This document shows, piece after piece, positions 37,803-51,303 of a stretch of 64,000 bases of DNA (the first letter of the stretch is position 1; each line of letters starts with the position of its first letter). The translations under genes were made by a program, and so were the position numbers. A model generated the notes under the pieces. The model worked only from the letters and a program-made list of their open reading frames with translations. It was not told the origin of the DNA and ran no database searches. Source of the stretch: Lagopus muta (Eukaryota; Chordata; Aves; Galliformes; Phasianidae); assembly GCF_023343835.1 (NCBI RefSeq), contig NC_064436.1:56767883-56831882 (forward strand), written 5' to 3'.

Positions 37803-38693
37803 ATTGCTCTGTATACAAAATAATTTTAAAGTGTTTGTACTGTTCCATATAGTTGCTTATGCATGTCAATTTAGTGCTGACAAAAAGCCCTACTTTCTAT
37901 TCTATCTTAAGACGTGAATTGTGAGTCACAGTAATGAGTGTGCCAACACATTCTTTGTGAAGTTATGAAGATTTCTTCTTGTGCTGAGCCAAAGGGAACC
38001 TAAATTATTACATATTTCCCCTTCCTTCCTTTCTTCTTAGCTTATTTCAGCATAGGCTAGAATAGTTCACACCTGCTTACAAGTCTTGAAGTATTGGTTA
38101 AAGACTACAGTAGTCCAAAGAGAAAGTGAGTATGCGAGCATCCTAATTCAGTACATTTACGAACCACACCAGTGTTGTTTTTTGCACAATGTGCAGAGCA
38201 CTCATTATCAGGTTCAGCAGTATCTAAACAGGGATAGATTGCTCTGCTTTCACGAGTAAAATCCTAGTGCCTCATAAGGTATTTGCAAGGCAAATGTCTC
38301 CCTCTGCAGACAACCTTTCCCTTACTTAAAACCAATATCATGAAGCCAGTACTTTACAGAAATGTTTACTTGGGAAATGCTCCTATCAAAGTATGAGTTA
38401 TTTGCTTTGAAAAGCTGTTTTTGGCAGATAAGATATGGTTATTAAGCTTTATGAGTAAAACTGAACTCTAGCCACTTGTTTTAAGGTCACTAGAGGACAT
38501 TATTCATCTTCATAAAGGTCTCTGAACTGACACAGAGGGACAACGGCTCTCAAGCTTTTGTAACTCCTCAGCAGGCAGGCAGAGATTTCAGTCAAGTCAG
38601 AACTTGGACTGTTCTGTTTCCTGAACTCCTGTTTCCTGGACTCACCTGACAATGGGGAATTGTAATAATTACTAATGCCTATCATGTGTTATG

Positions 38694-38790
38694 TCACACT
38701 CCCTGATAAAGCAGCTGGATGGAAAGGAAATTCAAATTATAGTGAAGGAAATAAGGACTATGCTTAACACAGTGTATTATTTGCATGAAG
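38694..38790 (-). CDS. CD38: CD38 exon 8 (last coding exon)
   Basis: 97 bases after the acceptor TTTTCCTTCCAG, in the phase required by exon 7, to a TGA at 38696-38694. Encodes [14 protein letters not shown], aligning with human PDKFLQCVKNPEDS, then a divergent hydrophobic tail ([16 protein letters not shown]). This is the least conserved exon and so the least certain, but acceptor, phase, position only 294 bases after exon 7 and the CVK motif all agree. Confidence 0.8.
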
Positions 38791-41700
38791 CTGGAAGGAA
38801 AATTCTTTACTTGGCTTTTATTAGTGTACATAAAAACCTGATAATATGGAAATCTACTGCAGGAGGCTGCATTGCTCCTTTGCTGAAGGCAACCGAGCAA
38901 AGCCAGCAGCAGTAACGTTCTGGAGCACAAGTGGAAGGCTCAGAGAAGCACATAGCCACTTAAAGAGATGTGATGGAAATAAGAGGGCAATCTGCTCAAT
39001 TTGCTGTAAACCAGGAGACAATGTCAAGCAGAGAGGGAGACGGGATATCAGTTTTGTTAGCAAGTAGATACTAATGAGAATTACCTGTAATTGTCTTCAC
39101 AGGTGATCTTAGTGATTTTAAAGTTTCGTTCTTCTAAGATGTTTCTTAACTTCTTTATGGAATAGCCTGAGCAGGAATCCCTGGAGAGAAAAGTCCTTTG
39201 TTACTCGTGATCTTTGTATGTATGAGAAGTTCAGCTGAACTCCACACTGCATCATTTCATTTTATTTCAGATAAGATCTCCTAAAATGTGCTGTAAAATC
39301 TATTCTGGTTTGCAGAGCTTTGGTTACCACTGGGCCTTTGCCAATAGAAAATATATGATGTTTGATTGTTTAACTTGTTTGAAAACCTTTGTGCAGGAAA
39401 GTCAGTGGAAAATAACTCATTTCCACCCACAAACTGAGGTCTTCATGCATTATTTGTTTGAATTAGTTCAAGGAGTCTCCAGTTGTAGTGACAGGATTGA
39501 CACACAGAGCCACTGCAAAAGACTTGTCACCTTGGGGGAAAAAAAAAATCACCTTTTGGTACAGAGTATGGGACACAAATGAAGACAATACTGGGGCAAA
39601 TCCACACAGCATTAGTGGAAAACAGCCAGCTGTTCTTCGTTCACAGGATTTACCAGATATTATTAGTGATCCAGTATGAAATACAATTAGAAGATAGAAG
39701 TGATACATGTTCTTACAGTTACCTCTCCTTTGCTGTTGAAACAGAAAATAAAGTGGAAACACTTGTGAACTTGACACAGGAGGAAGATGTCAAGAAGGCT
39801 GGCAGGGCACCAAGTTGCAGCAATTGTTGAGAAAGAGGAATGTAATGTCTTTTCTGATGCTGGGAAATCATGGTACAAAGGACTGAATGTCACATGCAGG
39901 GAAATTAACGCAGATTAGCCTGTCCCCTTTTCTCCAGCAAACTACTATGCAGAGGGTCACCACAACGTCTGGTAAGCTACCGAGATGATAGGCACACAGC
40001 TGGGAGCCTGTGATAGACACATCAGCTGGTATGGCAAAGAAACATTCCTGAGTGTCAGTGCTCATGCTAGGGGAAGGATTGCAACACTGCAGCTGATACT
40101 GTGACTGATAATGTTGCTGCTTGAGTAAGAGTCTCTCCTGGGTCCATACTCATTCTTGAGATACACCACGGCCTCCTTACTGACTCACTGTGTCAAAGCA
40201 GCTGCCTCTGACATGTGGGATCCTTAGGAACAGGAGAAACCACTACAGTGCATTATAACCATGTGAACACCATCTCTAAAGATAAGGGTCAAAGGCATTG
40301 AACCTCACACTCAATGTTTGAAACATAAAGGATCTGCAAAGGAATCTGAACAGAATGAAAAATGTCACTCAGGCTCAGATGTGATTTGAGGTCACTGTTT
40401 TGATATCAGTAATTGCACTCTAAGCATTTAAATTGCAGATTTATTATTAAAAATGTCAGAATCACAAAATCATTTAAGTTGGAAGGGACAACTTGAGATC
40501 ACCTAGTCCACCCAACGTCAATTAGAGCAAGTTGCCCAGGGCTCAGCTTGGTTTTTAAGATGCCCACAGCTGGAGAGTCCACACACCTCTCTAGGCAATC
40601 TTTTTCAGTGTTCTAAATCACTATCACACTGTCTCTGGTCACAGGACTTCGTAAAAGCAAGGAAAACATCATCACTGTGTTTTAGCTATGAGCAACAAGC
40701 TGTAACTATTAACAGATAGAAGAGTGGTGTGGTTAGGATGACACCTTACAGATTTACAGTTAGAAAGAGTATCATGGTGGAGACAATCGAAAATGAAATG
40801 AAATGCTCACCCATCTCCTAGACTTACAGTAGAAAACTCCAAAAGGAGAGATCTCCAGAAAGAGATCCTTCCCCACTGGCAGTGAGCCCTTAAGTGGGGT
40901 CTAGGAGAGGTGCAGCCAGGCTCCACCCCTTCCAGTCACACAGGTGAATTGCCCTCAGCTGTGCTCCCAGGCTGACTCAGTCCTTGCCTCAGGTGATCAA
41001 TCAGTGGTTCAGGCTGTGACTCAACAGTTCCCATATTAAATACTAATAAAAACAACTATAAAAATGTTATTCTTTCCAATAAAGTAAGTAGCTAGTAGAG
41101 AGAATGCAGAGCAGGTTTTCAGAGGAGGTTTAAGATGGGGTTTAGTGTCAGGCAGTCATTTTGTATCAGAATGGTTTACCTTTGGGGTCCACCGATGTCA
41201 TGCATAAGCCAAATACGTATTTCAGAAATTTTATCTGGATTTAAGTTAAAGATCTCAACACTTCCAAAAACGCTGTAAGAACGGGACATGAAACATCCTT
41301 AGCAATGTAAGAATTCTAATAATGTAAATTCTTAGTAGAGAATGCTCCCCAACTACTACTGCTTATGAGTGCTGCTGTTTTCCTCAGTGAACAAATGTTT
41401 TCTTTTTGCTGGATTTTTGTAGACAATTCAATTACCTTTGCTAAAAGATTTTCTCTCCATTCTCATTTTACTTTCATGACAGCTTCTGAAACTGTGTGCA
41501 GATAGAAACAAACTCAAGTTCTTCCATCTACAGTACTTATTCTCCTGTTAGTTTTGTTGACAATGGGTTTTGTTTGGTGCAAGGGAAATGAACATGGCTG
41601 CTCTCCTGACCAGAATAGGCTTCATCATTTTGTATGAGACTACTGCCAGGTAGCATGAGCAAGCACAGTCTGAAGAGCTCCACAAGCAGTTAGAAGCATG

Positions 41701-44700
41701 TAATTCCTATAGCATGGTGTGCAAACCTAGATTAAATATAATAAAGCTACTTTGTGCAGTAATATCATACTAGAGATCTACCTATATACACTGAGAGGGA
41801 CTTCAGTTAGAGTCACTGTATAGAAGGAGTTAAGTGCATCAACTCTACAGCAGTCAATGGCTTAGATTCCCACATGAATTCACCAAAATCCATTCTGCAC
41901 CAGAACTGGCTGACAAGAACCTGCTGACAAACACACATGCCCAAAAGAAACAGGGATGCTGGGGATACCTGCTGCTTCTGAAAGCTCCTGCTTCTATTGA
42001 TCCATTGAGCATCACGTGAACCACACCGCATGCTGCTTCTGCAAACTGACCAAAATAAATGGATGTTATAATCTGACACTGCATGCCATGTCTCCAAAGA
42101 ATCCTCTGACTTCTTAGATGTCATCAGAACTGACTTATACAACTAGAGAATCTGGACCCTGTTTCTACGTATGTCCTTGCAAATAAAAGCTTCTAAACTC
42201 TTACAGCAATGCTGACATAAAGCTGCATCACCTTGCTGTCACTGTTTTCAGTTTATAAAATGGGATGCAACTCTCCAGAGCCCCAGCAGCTATAGCTGTC
42301 TGATGGGGCTGCCTACTTTCTCAGTAACTCAGTAACTCAATAACTGAGTAATCCTCAGGCTGCCTGGACTCGAGTAGTGAGGATGTGCCACAACCAAAGT
42401 ACTGCAAGTTTAAGGATGTGCAAACCATGAAATACTTGCCACCTCGTGACTCATACTCTGTGTACTTTTGTGGTTGGGATTTTTCTCTCCAGTGATTATA
42501 GAAAAACTCATGGTAAGTTTTGATTGCTAAATTACTGGATCATGTAATTGTTCTTTTGTTCTTTAAACTTGCGTCCAAATATTTCAAGGCCATTACATCA
42601 CAACATGATGTAGTCACAGTACTCCAGGTACATAACCCAAAGGTAGAATAAACAACTTTGAAAAGCTTAATACAGATGACTGTACTTATCACACTCACCA
42701 AGTCCTTTTACTTATAAACAATGTATCTCAAAACCAGCTTGAGAGCTTTCAAGTTACAGGAGAGTTTAATTTTGTATAACTTTCCAACACAGTAAGCATG
42801 TGTTTTAGCAGATCTTAAATCTTCTTGGACTAAAAAGCTTGTAGTTCAGCAAGCCTCACTCTGTATGGTGGTCTGTCTCTCCTAGACCCTAGAACTGTAC
42901 GTCAAAGCTGTTTTGAGCTAGCAAAACTTGATGGATGCTAGTTTGCACGCAAAACATTTTTTAATGGTGAGAAGATTTTTTCTTACACGCATGAGGTATT
43001 AAGCACACATTAATGCTTGTTCTACACCTAGAAAGTCATCTATTAATAGTCATATCAAGACTAAAGTCTTCTGAGACACATAAGATTAAACTGATCAAGG
43101 AGAGTTTTTTTTTTTTTCTGGCAGATGTGTGAAATGAGCATTCTGTAAAGTGCTGATTCCACAAAACCAGGCCAACTGCTTAACTCAGTCTAGCAATGTC
43201 TCCTTCATGTGATCAGAGCTGGGACACGCATTCTGGTGGGCACATCATAGGAACCTTGGAAGGTAACACTGTGGGAGGACATCCTCTTCAGGAGTATGCT
43301 GGGAAGGAGCAACAGGACTCTCAGCCACTTGCTGTGCTAGTCTGGGAGCTGCTCTCAGCATCAACAAGTTCTAAGTTTCTATACTTTTGTAATTTCAGTC
43401 CTGTGATTTAATTAAGGCTTTTATTATAATTATTACTGTAAGCCTTATTTGTAAAGCTGTCTGCCAAGTGTTGTTCTAGACTCTGGCATGTAATCTCTGC
43501 CCACAGTAAAAATGCCCAACTCTGCTGACAGCTCTGGTCCAATTATGTAAAGTCTGATAGAAGATTTCCATACTCATACTTGTTGGCACCTAAAGCTAAA
43601 ACTCATGTGAACTTTTACTTTTCTATTTTTTAAGTCCAATCTGGAAACTCAGATTTTTGACAGTGTCAGGAACTTCATGCCTTTTAACATTCTCAGATGA
43701 GAGGAAATTTATTCTACACCTTACCATCTTGGATGCCATTTTCCAGAATACAGAGCCAGAACTGCCTTCACATTCATTCCATTTTGGACAAGATTCATAG
43801 TTGATTCCTGAGAAGAAACATATTTATAGAAAAAGACTAGAGTGAATATTATTAAAATGTTAATACAGAGTTGTGCCCTATCAAAACAAGTTGGCTACAT
43901 GAGGAAGCTCTAGGAGAAAAGAGAATTTACATGTGTTCAGAGGTCTGCCCCATATGCAAATAATTCTCAGAAAAGCCAGTACAGAAAACACATATTTCTA
44001 AATATGCAGAACAGGTTGGTTTGTGACAAATGAATTTCTGACTGTACCAAATTTTGCCCAACATTTCCAGTAATTCCAGCCCAAGTTTACAAGTTTAGAA
44101 CTTGTTAACATTAGGCATCAACAGTCAGGAATTATGCGGGCAGCATAACCTCAGGTCCCTCCATACTGCCCCCTCATTTTGCCTGGCCTATAACCAGGAC
44201 TCTTTTGAGTGGAATTCTTATTTTGCAGTTTGTCCCACTGCAGTTAAAAGAAGGTACCAAATGACATAGATAAAGATAAAGTGATCATTAGTCCCAGAAG
44301 CATTTAATGTCTTCCTTGTAGCCAAAAAGATGTGTTTTTTAAACTGAATTATTTTCAGAGTTCCGTAACATGGGAGCAGAAAAATGATTGTAGTTTTAAA
44401 AGAAAAACATGTGAAAATGGACAGTATTTATGTCTATATGTGAGAGAAAATAATAATCTGGAATTCTAGTATGCATATTTGGTTTGCAAAAGTTAGGACT
44501 TGTTACCCGGAGCTGAGGGGTCTCCACACCATGAAAGCCCATCAAGCATATAACCCAGGAATGTGTCCTCCAAGGTAAGGAAATGGTGATTGGATTTTGA
44601 ATAAAGATGAACGAGATCATACGTCCTGCTCCAAAACAGTGACTGCAAAATAAGATACAACGTGCAATAAATAATACTTATACTTGAGCTGGTCAGGAAA

Positions 44701-47700
44701 TTTTCCTGGAGAAGAACAGAAAGTTTTCTTAATTGTGACAGTTCTAGTTTCCTATTCAAATGCTGCACGTTCCCATAAGCAGATTAGTTCTTAATCCCAC
44801 AGCCCTTCCTCCCATTTCCAAATTTTTGGGGCGATTATTTTTCACGGAAATGGATGCATTCAGCCTGCAAAGCATTTTGAAAGAAAATTTTTTACTAGTT
44901 CACATAGCATACAGTTTGTATAGCACTTTTTGACTACAGATGGGAGAGCAGCTTTTTAGAAGCAGCATTCCTCTGACAGAAAGACTGCATATTCCTTACC
45001 AAGATCTGCAAGCTCGGGAAACAGGGACATCTCTGCAGTGTAACCAGGATGACCCTGGCAAAAATATCAGCCATCCTGGCAAAACAATCAGTCATGTCCA
45101 TCTACTGACAGTTACTACGGAAAAGATCCACTTCTCAGAGCACTGTGCAGACACATTGCTCCTCTGCAATCCCCCCTGTACAGCCCACCGTGCATCCCGC
45201 TGTTACCTTGTTGCAGGGTACTGGATGACTTGCCAACTCCATTAAAGGCTGATAATCTTTTGTTGTAGCATTACAGGGATTCTTGTGAATGAATGCAGCT
45301 TTTAATGATTCCCATATTTTAAGGCAATCCTTATCTCTGCCGAAAGATTGAATCATCATTAATTTACATTTATTATTAAATATCTTTAATAATTATTAAT
45401 ATTCATGATTGTGAAATAATTTCCTTCTGTTAAATTCAAATACTACAGATAAATTTTTAAAGAGTTCCGACTTGTGCTCAAGTATCAACATATATTATGC
45501 ATTAAAAAAGCAGAGTATCTTCAGCAAATCAAGTATAAAGTGAGGAATGAGCAGCTCTAAAACATCTGAGCCAAAACTATGCCCAGAGTTTACCTGCCCT
45601 CCCAGGTTGCCCAAGGAGGTTGTGGATGCCCCATCCCTGGAGGCATTCAAGGCCAGGCTGGATGTGGCTCTGGGCAGCCTGGTCTGGTGGTTGGTGACCC
45701 TGCACATAGCAGGGGGTTGGAACTCAATGATCATTGTGGTCCTTTTCAACTCAGGCCACTCTATGATTCTATGAGTCTACTGAATTATTATTATTTTTTT
45801 TTTAAAACAAAAGCAGAGGTCTGGGTATTTTGGATCTGATACTACTTGCAATTAAGGGCTAGCTTTTGGCTAAGCACTTTGTTGAAGCTATAGCAGATTT
45901 GTACAAGTATAGGTGAGATCTGAATCGTGCACTCCAACTCCAGGGGATTTTTTTTCAGTCTCTGTATAATAGCAGTTCTTGCCCTTTTGCTCTCGCTGGT
46001 GTGAGTCAGAGGAATCTCACTGCATTTATATGAGGGGAACCAGTGGATGTCAAGACACACCTCAGTCTACATTCATTCTTAGCTCGCTGCTTCATCAGCC
46101 TGGTAAATAATGCATGTCTCTGCTCACGGAAACAGGGCTCCTCTTGCACCACACTAACAGGAAACTGGTGCATGGTGCTGACAAGAAATGATCTCTGTGC
46201 ACCAATTTAGTGCCATGTTCCATGACACTGCAGCATATAAGGTGTGAGTCTGCTCAGGGCATCTGATTTCTTATACCTGAAGTAACAAAAACCTTACATT
46301 ATGATGATTCCCACTTACTGCCTGCCTACTGATTTCAGGCCCACTTTGAAAGCCTGCCCCTTCACTGACAGCCATCCAGTGATTCTACAGCTTTCTCTTC
46401 CCTTTATGTAAATTCAAAAAGCTGCATTACCCCACTGTCTGCATGCAGAAAGGAGCTGCTCTGGCTAACTCTGACTCATCCACTCTTTCTCCACTATTTG
46501 TAATCTCCTCCTGGGTATTTCCATTGCCTGAAGAACCAGTATGAAGAATGGCCTTTGTCTTTGGTAAAGACAGGGATGCTTTCAGAGCACTGTAAAAATT
46601 GCAGGGATCAGTTAGTGTGTGACACACACAGAGCTGCAGGCTTTTCCGTGTGTGCACACAGGTACTTTTGAGTACCTGTGGTACTCAGGTAACAGGCAGG
46701 AGGTGGAATGTGATTAACCCTAAAAAAGAGTTCTAAAGGGATTAAGTGAAATTGGTAGTAATTTACTGAGGATTCCAGAACATTTCACAGCTCTGTGATA
46801 ATCCCAGTGGGTGGCAACACTGTCCATGGCAGGAGGTTGGAGCTGGATGATCTTTAATGTGCCTTTCAACCTAAGCTATTCTTTGATTTGGTGATTCTAT
46901 GATTTCTGCTGCTTAATTTGATCCAGATTGCCATTTGAGCATCAGAAAGGTAATGTGAAACACATACGATGAGCTGTTTGTATTACAGAAGGCCATGTCA
47001 TGACAGTGGGACCCAGAACCACTTCTCAGCTCCCAGCCATTTCCTCACTTTGCTTGGATGTGCCTGGACGTGAACACCCTCCCCTCATTCCTAAGCCTGA
47101 TGGAGAAGAAACATCACAGGCAGAGAAGGTCTGCTGTTGTTGAGATGTGTCCAGAAGTGCTCCAGCACCTTGCAGCCCCACAAAACATCAGGAGTGCCCC
47201 TATCAGATGTGTTGCAGGGCCCCATGCTTGTGTCATGCCAGAAAGGATTGGGCAATCCACAGCAAGTTGTCCTGGCTTTTCTTCCCTTCTGCCTTTTCTT
47301 ATGCAGTGGCAAACCTAAATTATCATCTTATTTGATAGTGGTTATTTGGTTCAAACTAATTAACGTGGATACTCACTCATATTTGGCAGCTTGATTACAA
47401 CTTCTGTATTGTAACATGCTTCTTGTCCTTGCCACAAGGCTACAGCCATTCTCATTCCACAGTTGGCTGCCCCAAAGATTTAAGAACACCTCTTGTGTTA
47501 CAGACAGCTGCTTCTCTGCTCCCAAGATTTATCATCACAGTGTGCAGATTACTTTGCTGTGGTAGGGTCATGAGAGGGAGCATTTACGTGTTTTACAAAG
47601 CACAGAAACTAGCATCTCTTGGGCCTCTACAGACCCAGGGAGCTGGTTGCTCCAGAGAGTAAGTCAAAGCAGAACTTAACTTGGCGTATTATATTTTGTT

Positions 47701-50700
47701 CTCAAGGAGTTTGTCTCTGGCTGCAAACTCTGTAAGCATCACAGAGAAATCTTCATCACTTTAACTTCTGGTACCTCACAGGGAAATATCTGGGAGAGCA
47801 GTGTTCAGCCACAATCCTGACAGCACTGAGCAAAGCTATGTTCAATGTCACAGAGGAGGTAGGGCTTAGCCTTCATAGAAGGGAAGCTCTTCTACACCTG
47901 GTAATGAGTGTGGGACTTTTATTTGTACCACACAGAAGAATGATAAGGCATAAAGATGGACTTTCATGAAAACTCAGCAATTCCAGCATTATTTAGAAGT
48001 CTAAACACAGATCTTCACAGTAAAAACAAATAAATCTACAAAAGCTAAAGAATATTTCACTACCCTCTCCCACCAACATGTCAATTTTTACATAAGAATA
48101 AAAATAACTCATTGGTGTGCTCTGGAAGGCTATTTTTCTGGTAGGAAACACAGGTTTCACCTCACATCTTAAGAGCCAGCGAGAATTATTTTTTGGCTGA
48201 TACACAGCTGCAGTGAGAAAGCTTTAGGATTTGTGAATCCCAGCTCTGGGAGAGATGGAATTCTTTACAGCTTCACTATTGATATATGCACTAGAAATAA
48301 AAGAAAGAAAACATTTGCCTGCTGTGTAGTACTTAACACATTCAGCAAAGGTAAGGGCAGAGACATGCTGAAGCTCAGGTTCTCCTGAAGATATTATGGG
48401 AAGTCTGCTGGCACTTGGTATTGCTAACAGTTCTGGAAAGAGCACCTTCCTATTGAAAGATGTACACCTCTCTTGCCAAAAAAAATCTGTGAAATGAACA
48501 ATTCTCTCAAGGCTGCTGTGAGCACAGAGGAGAGCAGTTCTCCTGGAGCCAGTTGGAAAAGCAATGTTGGCTTTTTCACTGTGCTACAGAGCATGGCCTG
48601 GGCTGCTTCAGGTGAGCAATCACAGCCTCTGCTTTCCCTCTCAGAGCACCACAGGAACACAGCAATGCCTGTGGGGAGACCTAATCCACCAAACCAAAAA
48701 AAATCTGCCATGTCAGAGATCCTCCAACTGGGAAGTTTTCCATCACAGAAAGGATTCATTTAATTTGTCCACAGAAGGAGAGCTGGGAGAGAGATTGCCA
48801 GGAGACCATAGTGAATGTGCTTGCTTGCCACACGGCTGCAGGACTCATGTTCTTTTTCCCTGGTTTTGGTTGGTTTTGTGTGTTTTGGATTGCATACTAA
48901 TTCTGCATCAAACAAACATCATGTGTATTTATTTTTGCAATAATGAGTTTCTTCCCTCAAGGCTAACTTTGTTTACACTGAAATATTTAAGACCTTTTAT
49001 TCTACTAAAGAATCTGAAATATTTAAGCCAAGTTTCTCTGACAGATAAAATAAATGCACACATATTTTATGTGTTTGGGTGGTTTTTCAAATGCATATTT
49101 TTAAGGAGCATAGTTTGGGAAATGTTGGTAAATTTGAAATAACACTTAACAAGCTTAAAGGGAACACTGGAACCTGTTGTAAAATCAGGAACTGAAGCTG
49201 CAGCCTGTTCTCTGGAATACAGGGATTGCAGAACTGGGCCTTACAGCCTTTTGCAAACTGAGGCTCTATATCCTGCACTGAGTACAGCAAGAAACAAGAA
49301 CTGAGATACAAATACACATCAGCAGCACCCCACTTCCTTCTGAAATAAGAATGTTATGTACACAACAAAACATGTCCTGCATTTTTTCCCTACATCTGAG
49401 TGTAGGCTGTGTTTTCCAATGAATATGTTTCTATCCATTTACCTTTTTTATGAACATCAGATAAATTTATGAAAAGGAATCTGGGGCCAAGAACATTTCC
49501 ATTAGCAGCTATCCTAGAAGCCAAACTTTAATGTGCATATTATAAAAATGGACAGCTTCTGCATCATTTTTTCTTGCATATCAGTGCACTGACCTGGCTA
49601 ACCTTGAAAGAGCATCCTCGCACTTAAAGGAATACAATGGCATTGAGCTACCTGGGAAATCACTATTAATTTTGTGTAGTGTTATTTTATTATTTAAAAA
49701 AAAAAAAAACACAAAAAACCTGGACATGACAGAGCACATTCATTCCCAATTGAAATTGATGTAATTGGTATAATATCAGGGATGAGTTTCATCCTTGGTG
49801 ACTTCAGCTGCACCAAGAAGAACCTCTTGTTTTAAGTTCATCACTGGGCTGACAGTGGAAGCTAAAAACACCTTACAAAGAGTAAGAGAGTACAAAGAGT
49901 ATTTCCTTCAGCTGTGTCACCTTGAGGTTTTTACACAGAAATTTGAGGGATGTTTAAAGTATGGAACCCATTTTAAATTCACAAGTGAAAATGATTCTCA
50001 GGCTTTGGTCTGGAGAGCTCAGTCGGTCCTGCCCACATTCTTCAAACCCCTCTGCAGGAATGAGAAGCCCCCTGGTGAAACATGGCCTTCTGTGATGGCT
50101 TCCCAAGATCCCAAGTTTCCTTTCTAAAACAAATCAATATAGAGAGATTTTAATTGTGGTCTCTCACACTCTTTGAAGGTAAGGTCCTTTATAAAAGTGG
50201 GCTTTGCAGGGATTAAACAGGGCAGGCAGATTGTGAGGTTGGTGTTGGAGGCTCTGGCCTCAGCTGGCAAGTCATGCTGGCTTTCATTAGGGTTGGTGCA
50301 GCTTTGTGCAGGCACTCACCCCAGCACCTTTCTCATTTGCTACCATCAGCCTGAATAATAATGCAAGTACACACCTGTGCACTTAGAAACTAAAAAGTGA
50401 GTGAGAAGTTCCATGGTTATAACAAAGATCCTGAACCACATGAGAAGCATTCATACTGTGCTTTATTTCTAAGGCACCTGAGAATGAAATACCTGGAGAC
50501 TGCACGCCAACAGAAGTAAATGATGCAGCAATAGTTCTGCACCTAACAGACCCACCTTTGGGTCTGTTAACCTGCCAGTTTTCACAGAATCACGGAATTG
50601 TAGGGGTTGCAATGGACCTCCAGAGATCACTGAGTCCAAGCCCCTGCTACAGAAGGTTCCTTACAGCGTGCCACACAATTATCTGCTTCTTGCAGTGGCC

Positions 50701-51256
50701 AGAGACAGTGGTGTTGTTTATATGTTCATCTTCAATTTATTTTTCGTATGAATTTATGAGTAACTCTGCCTACATGCTCAAATATTACACAAACTATGCT
50801 GTGTTGAGGGGAATCCCTCTGCAACCGAGAATCTTTTTGCTCCATACTTTCTGCCCTAAATCCTTTTGCTCCCGCTCTTGCTGCCCCTTCCCTTCTCCCA
50901 GCCTCACCGTGTCACTTATTTGGTGTTGCAGCAAAGCACAGCCCTGGCAGCTGCAGTTGGACTCGTGCAACTCAGGACGAGGAGTTAGAGCCGGTCGAAC
51001 GCTGCCATCAAGTGGCAGAAGGCGCTTTCTGCAGGCTCTGAGATACCTCCAAACGTGAGAAAAAAATGAGAAATCAAAGCTGATTTAAACAGTGCTTTTA
51101 GCATTGAGAAGATAGCAAGGGGAAAAGTTACCAGGGGAGAGAATGAAAGAAAAAAGTCACAGATGCTGTCAGTCTCAAACTCTTCAATGAGGACTAGCAT
51201 CTCACTACCACTTAGCTTAATTATAATGGTCTGTTATCTCAAAGTTTTGATAAATG

Positions 51257-51303
<47 letters not shown>

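Noticed and set aside
41854-42142. Longer frames through CD38 exon 5
   Set aside because: Only 41969-42045 is exon. The rest of each frame is intron read-through beyond a clear GT donor.
48564-49142. 192-codon open frame, + strand, inside CD38 intron 1
   Set aside because: It has no known domain, lies antisense to CD38 and has ordinary AT-rich composition. One frame of this length is about what chance gives in 64 kb scanned in six frames.
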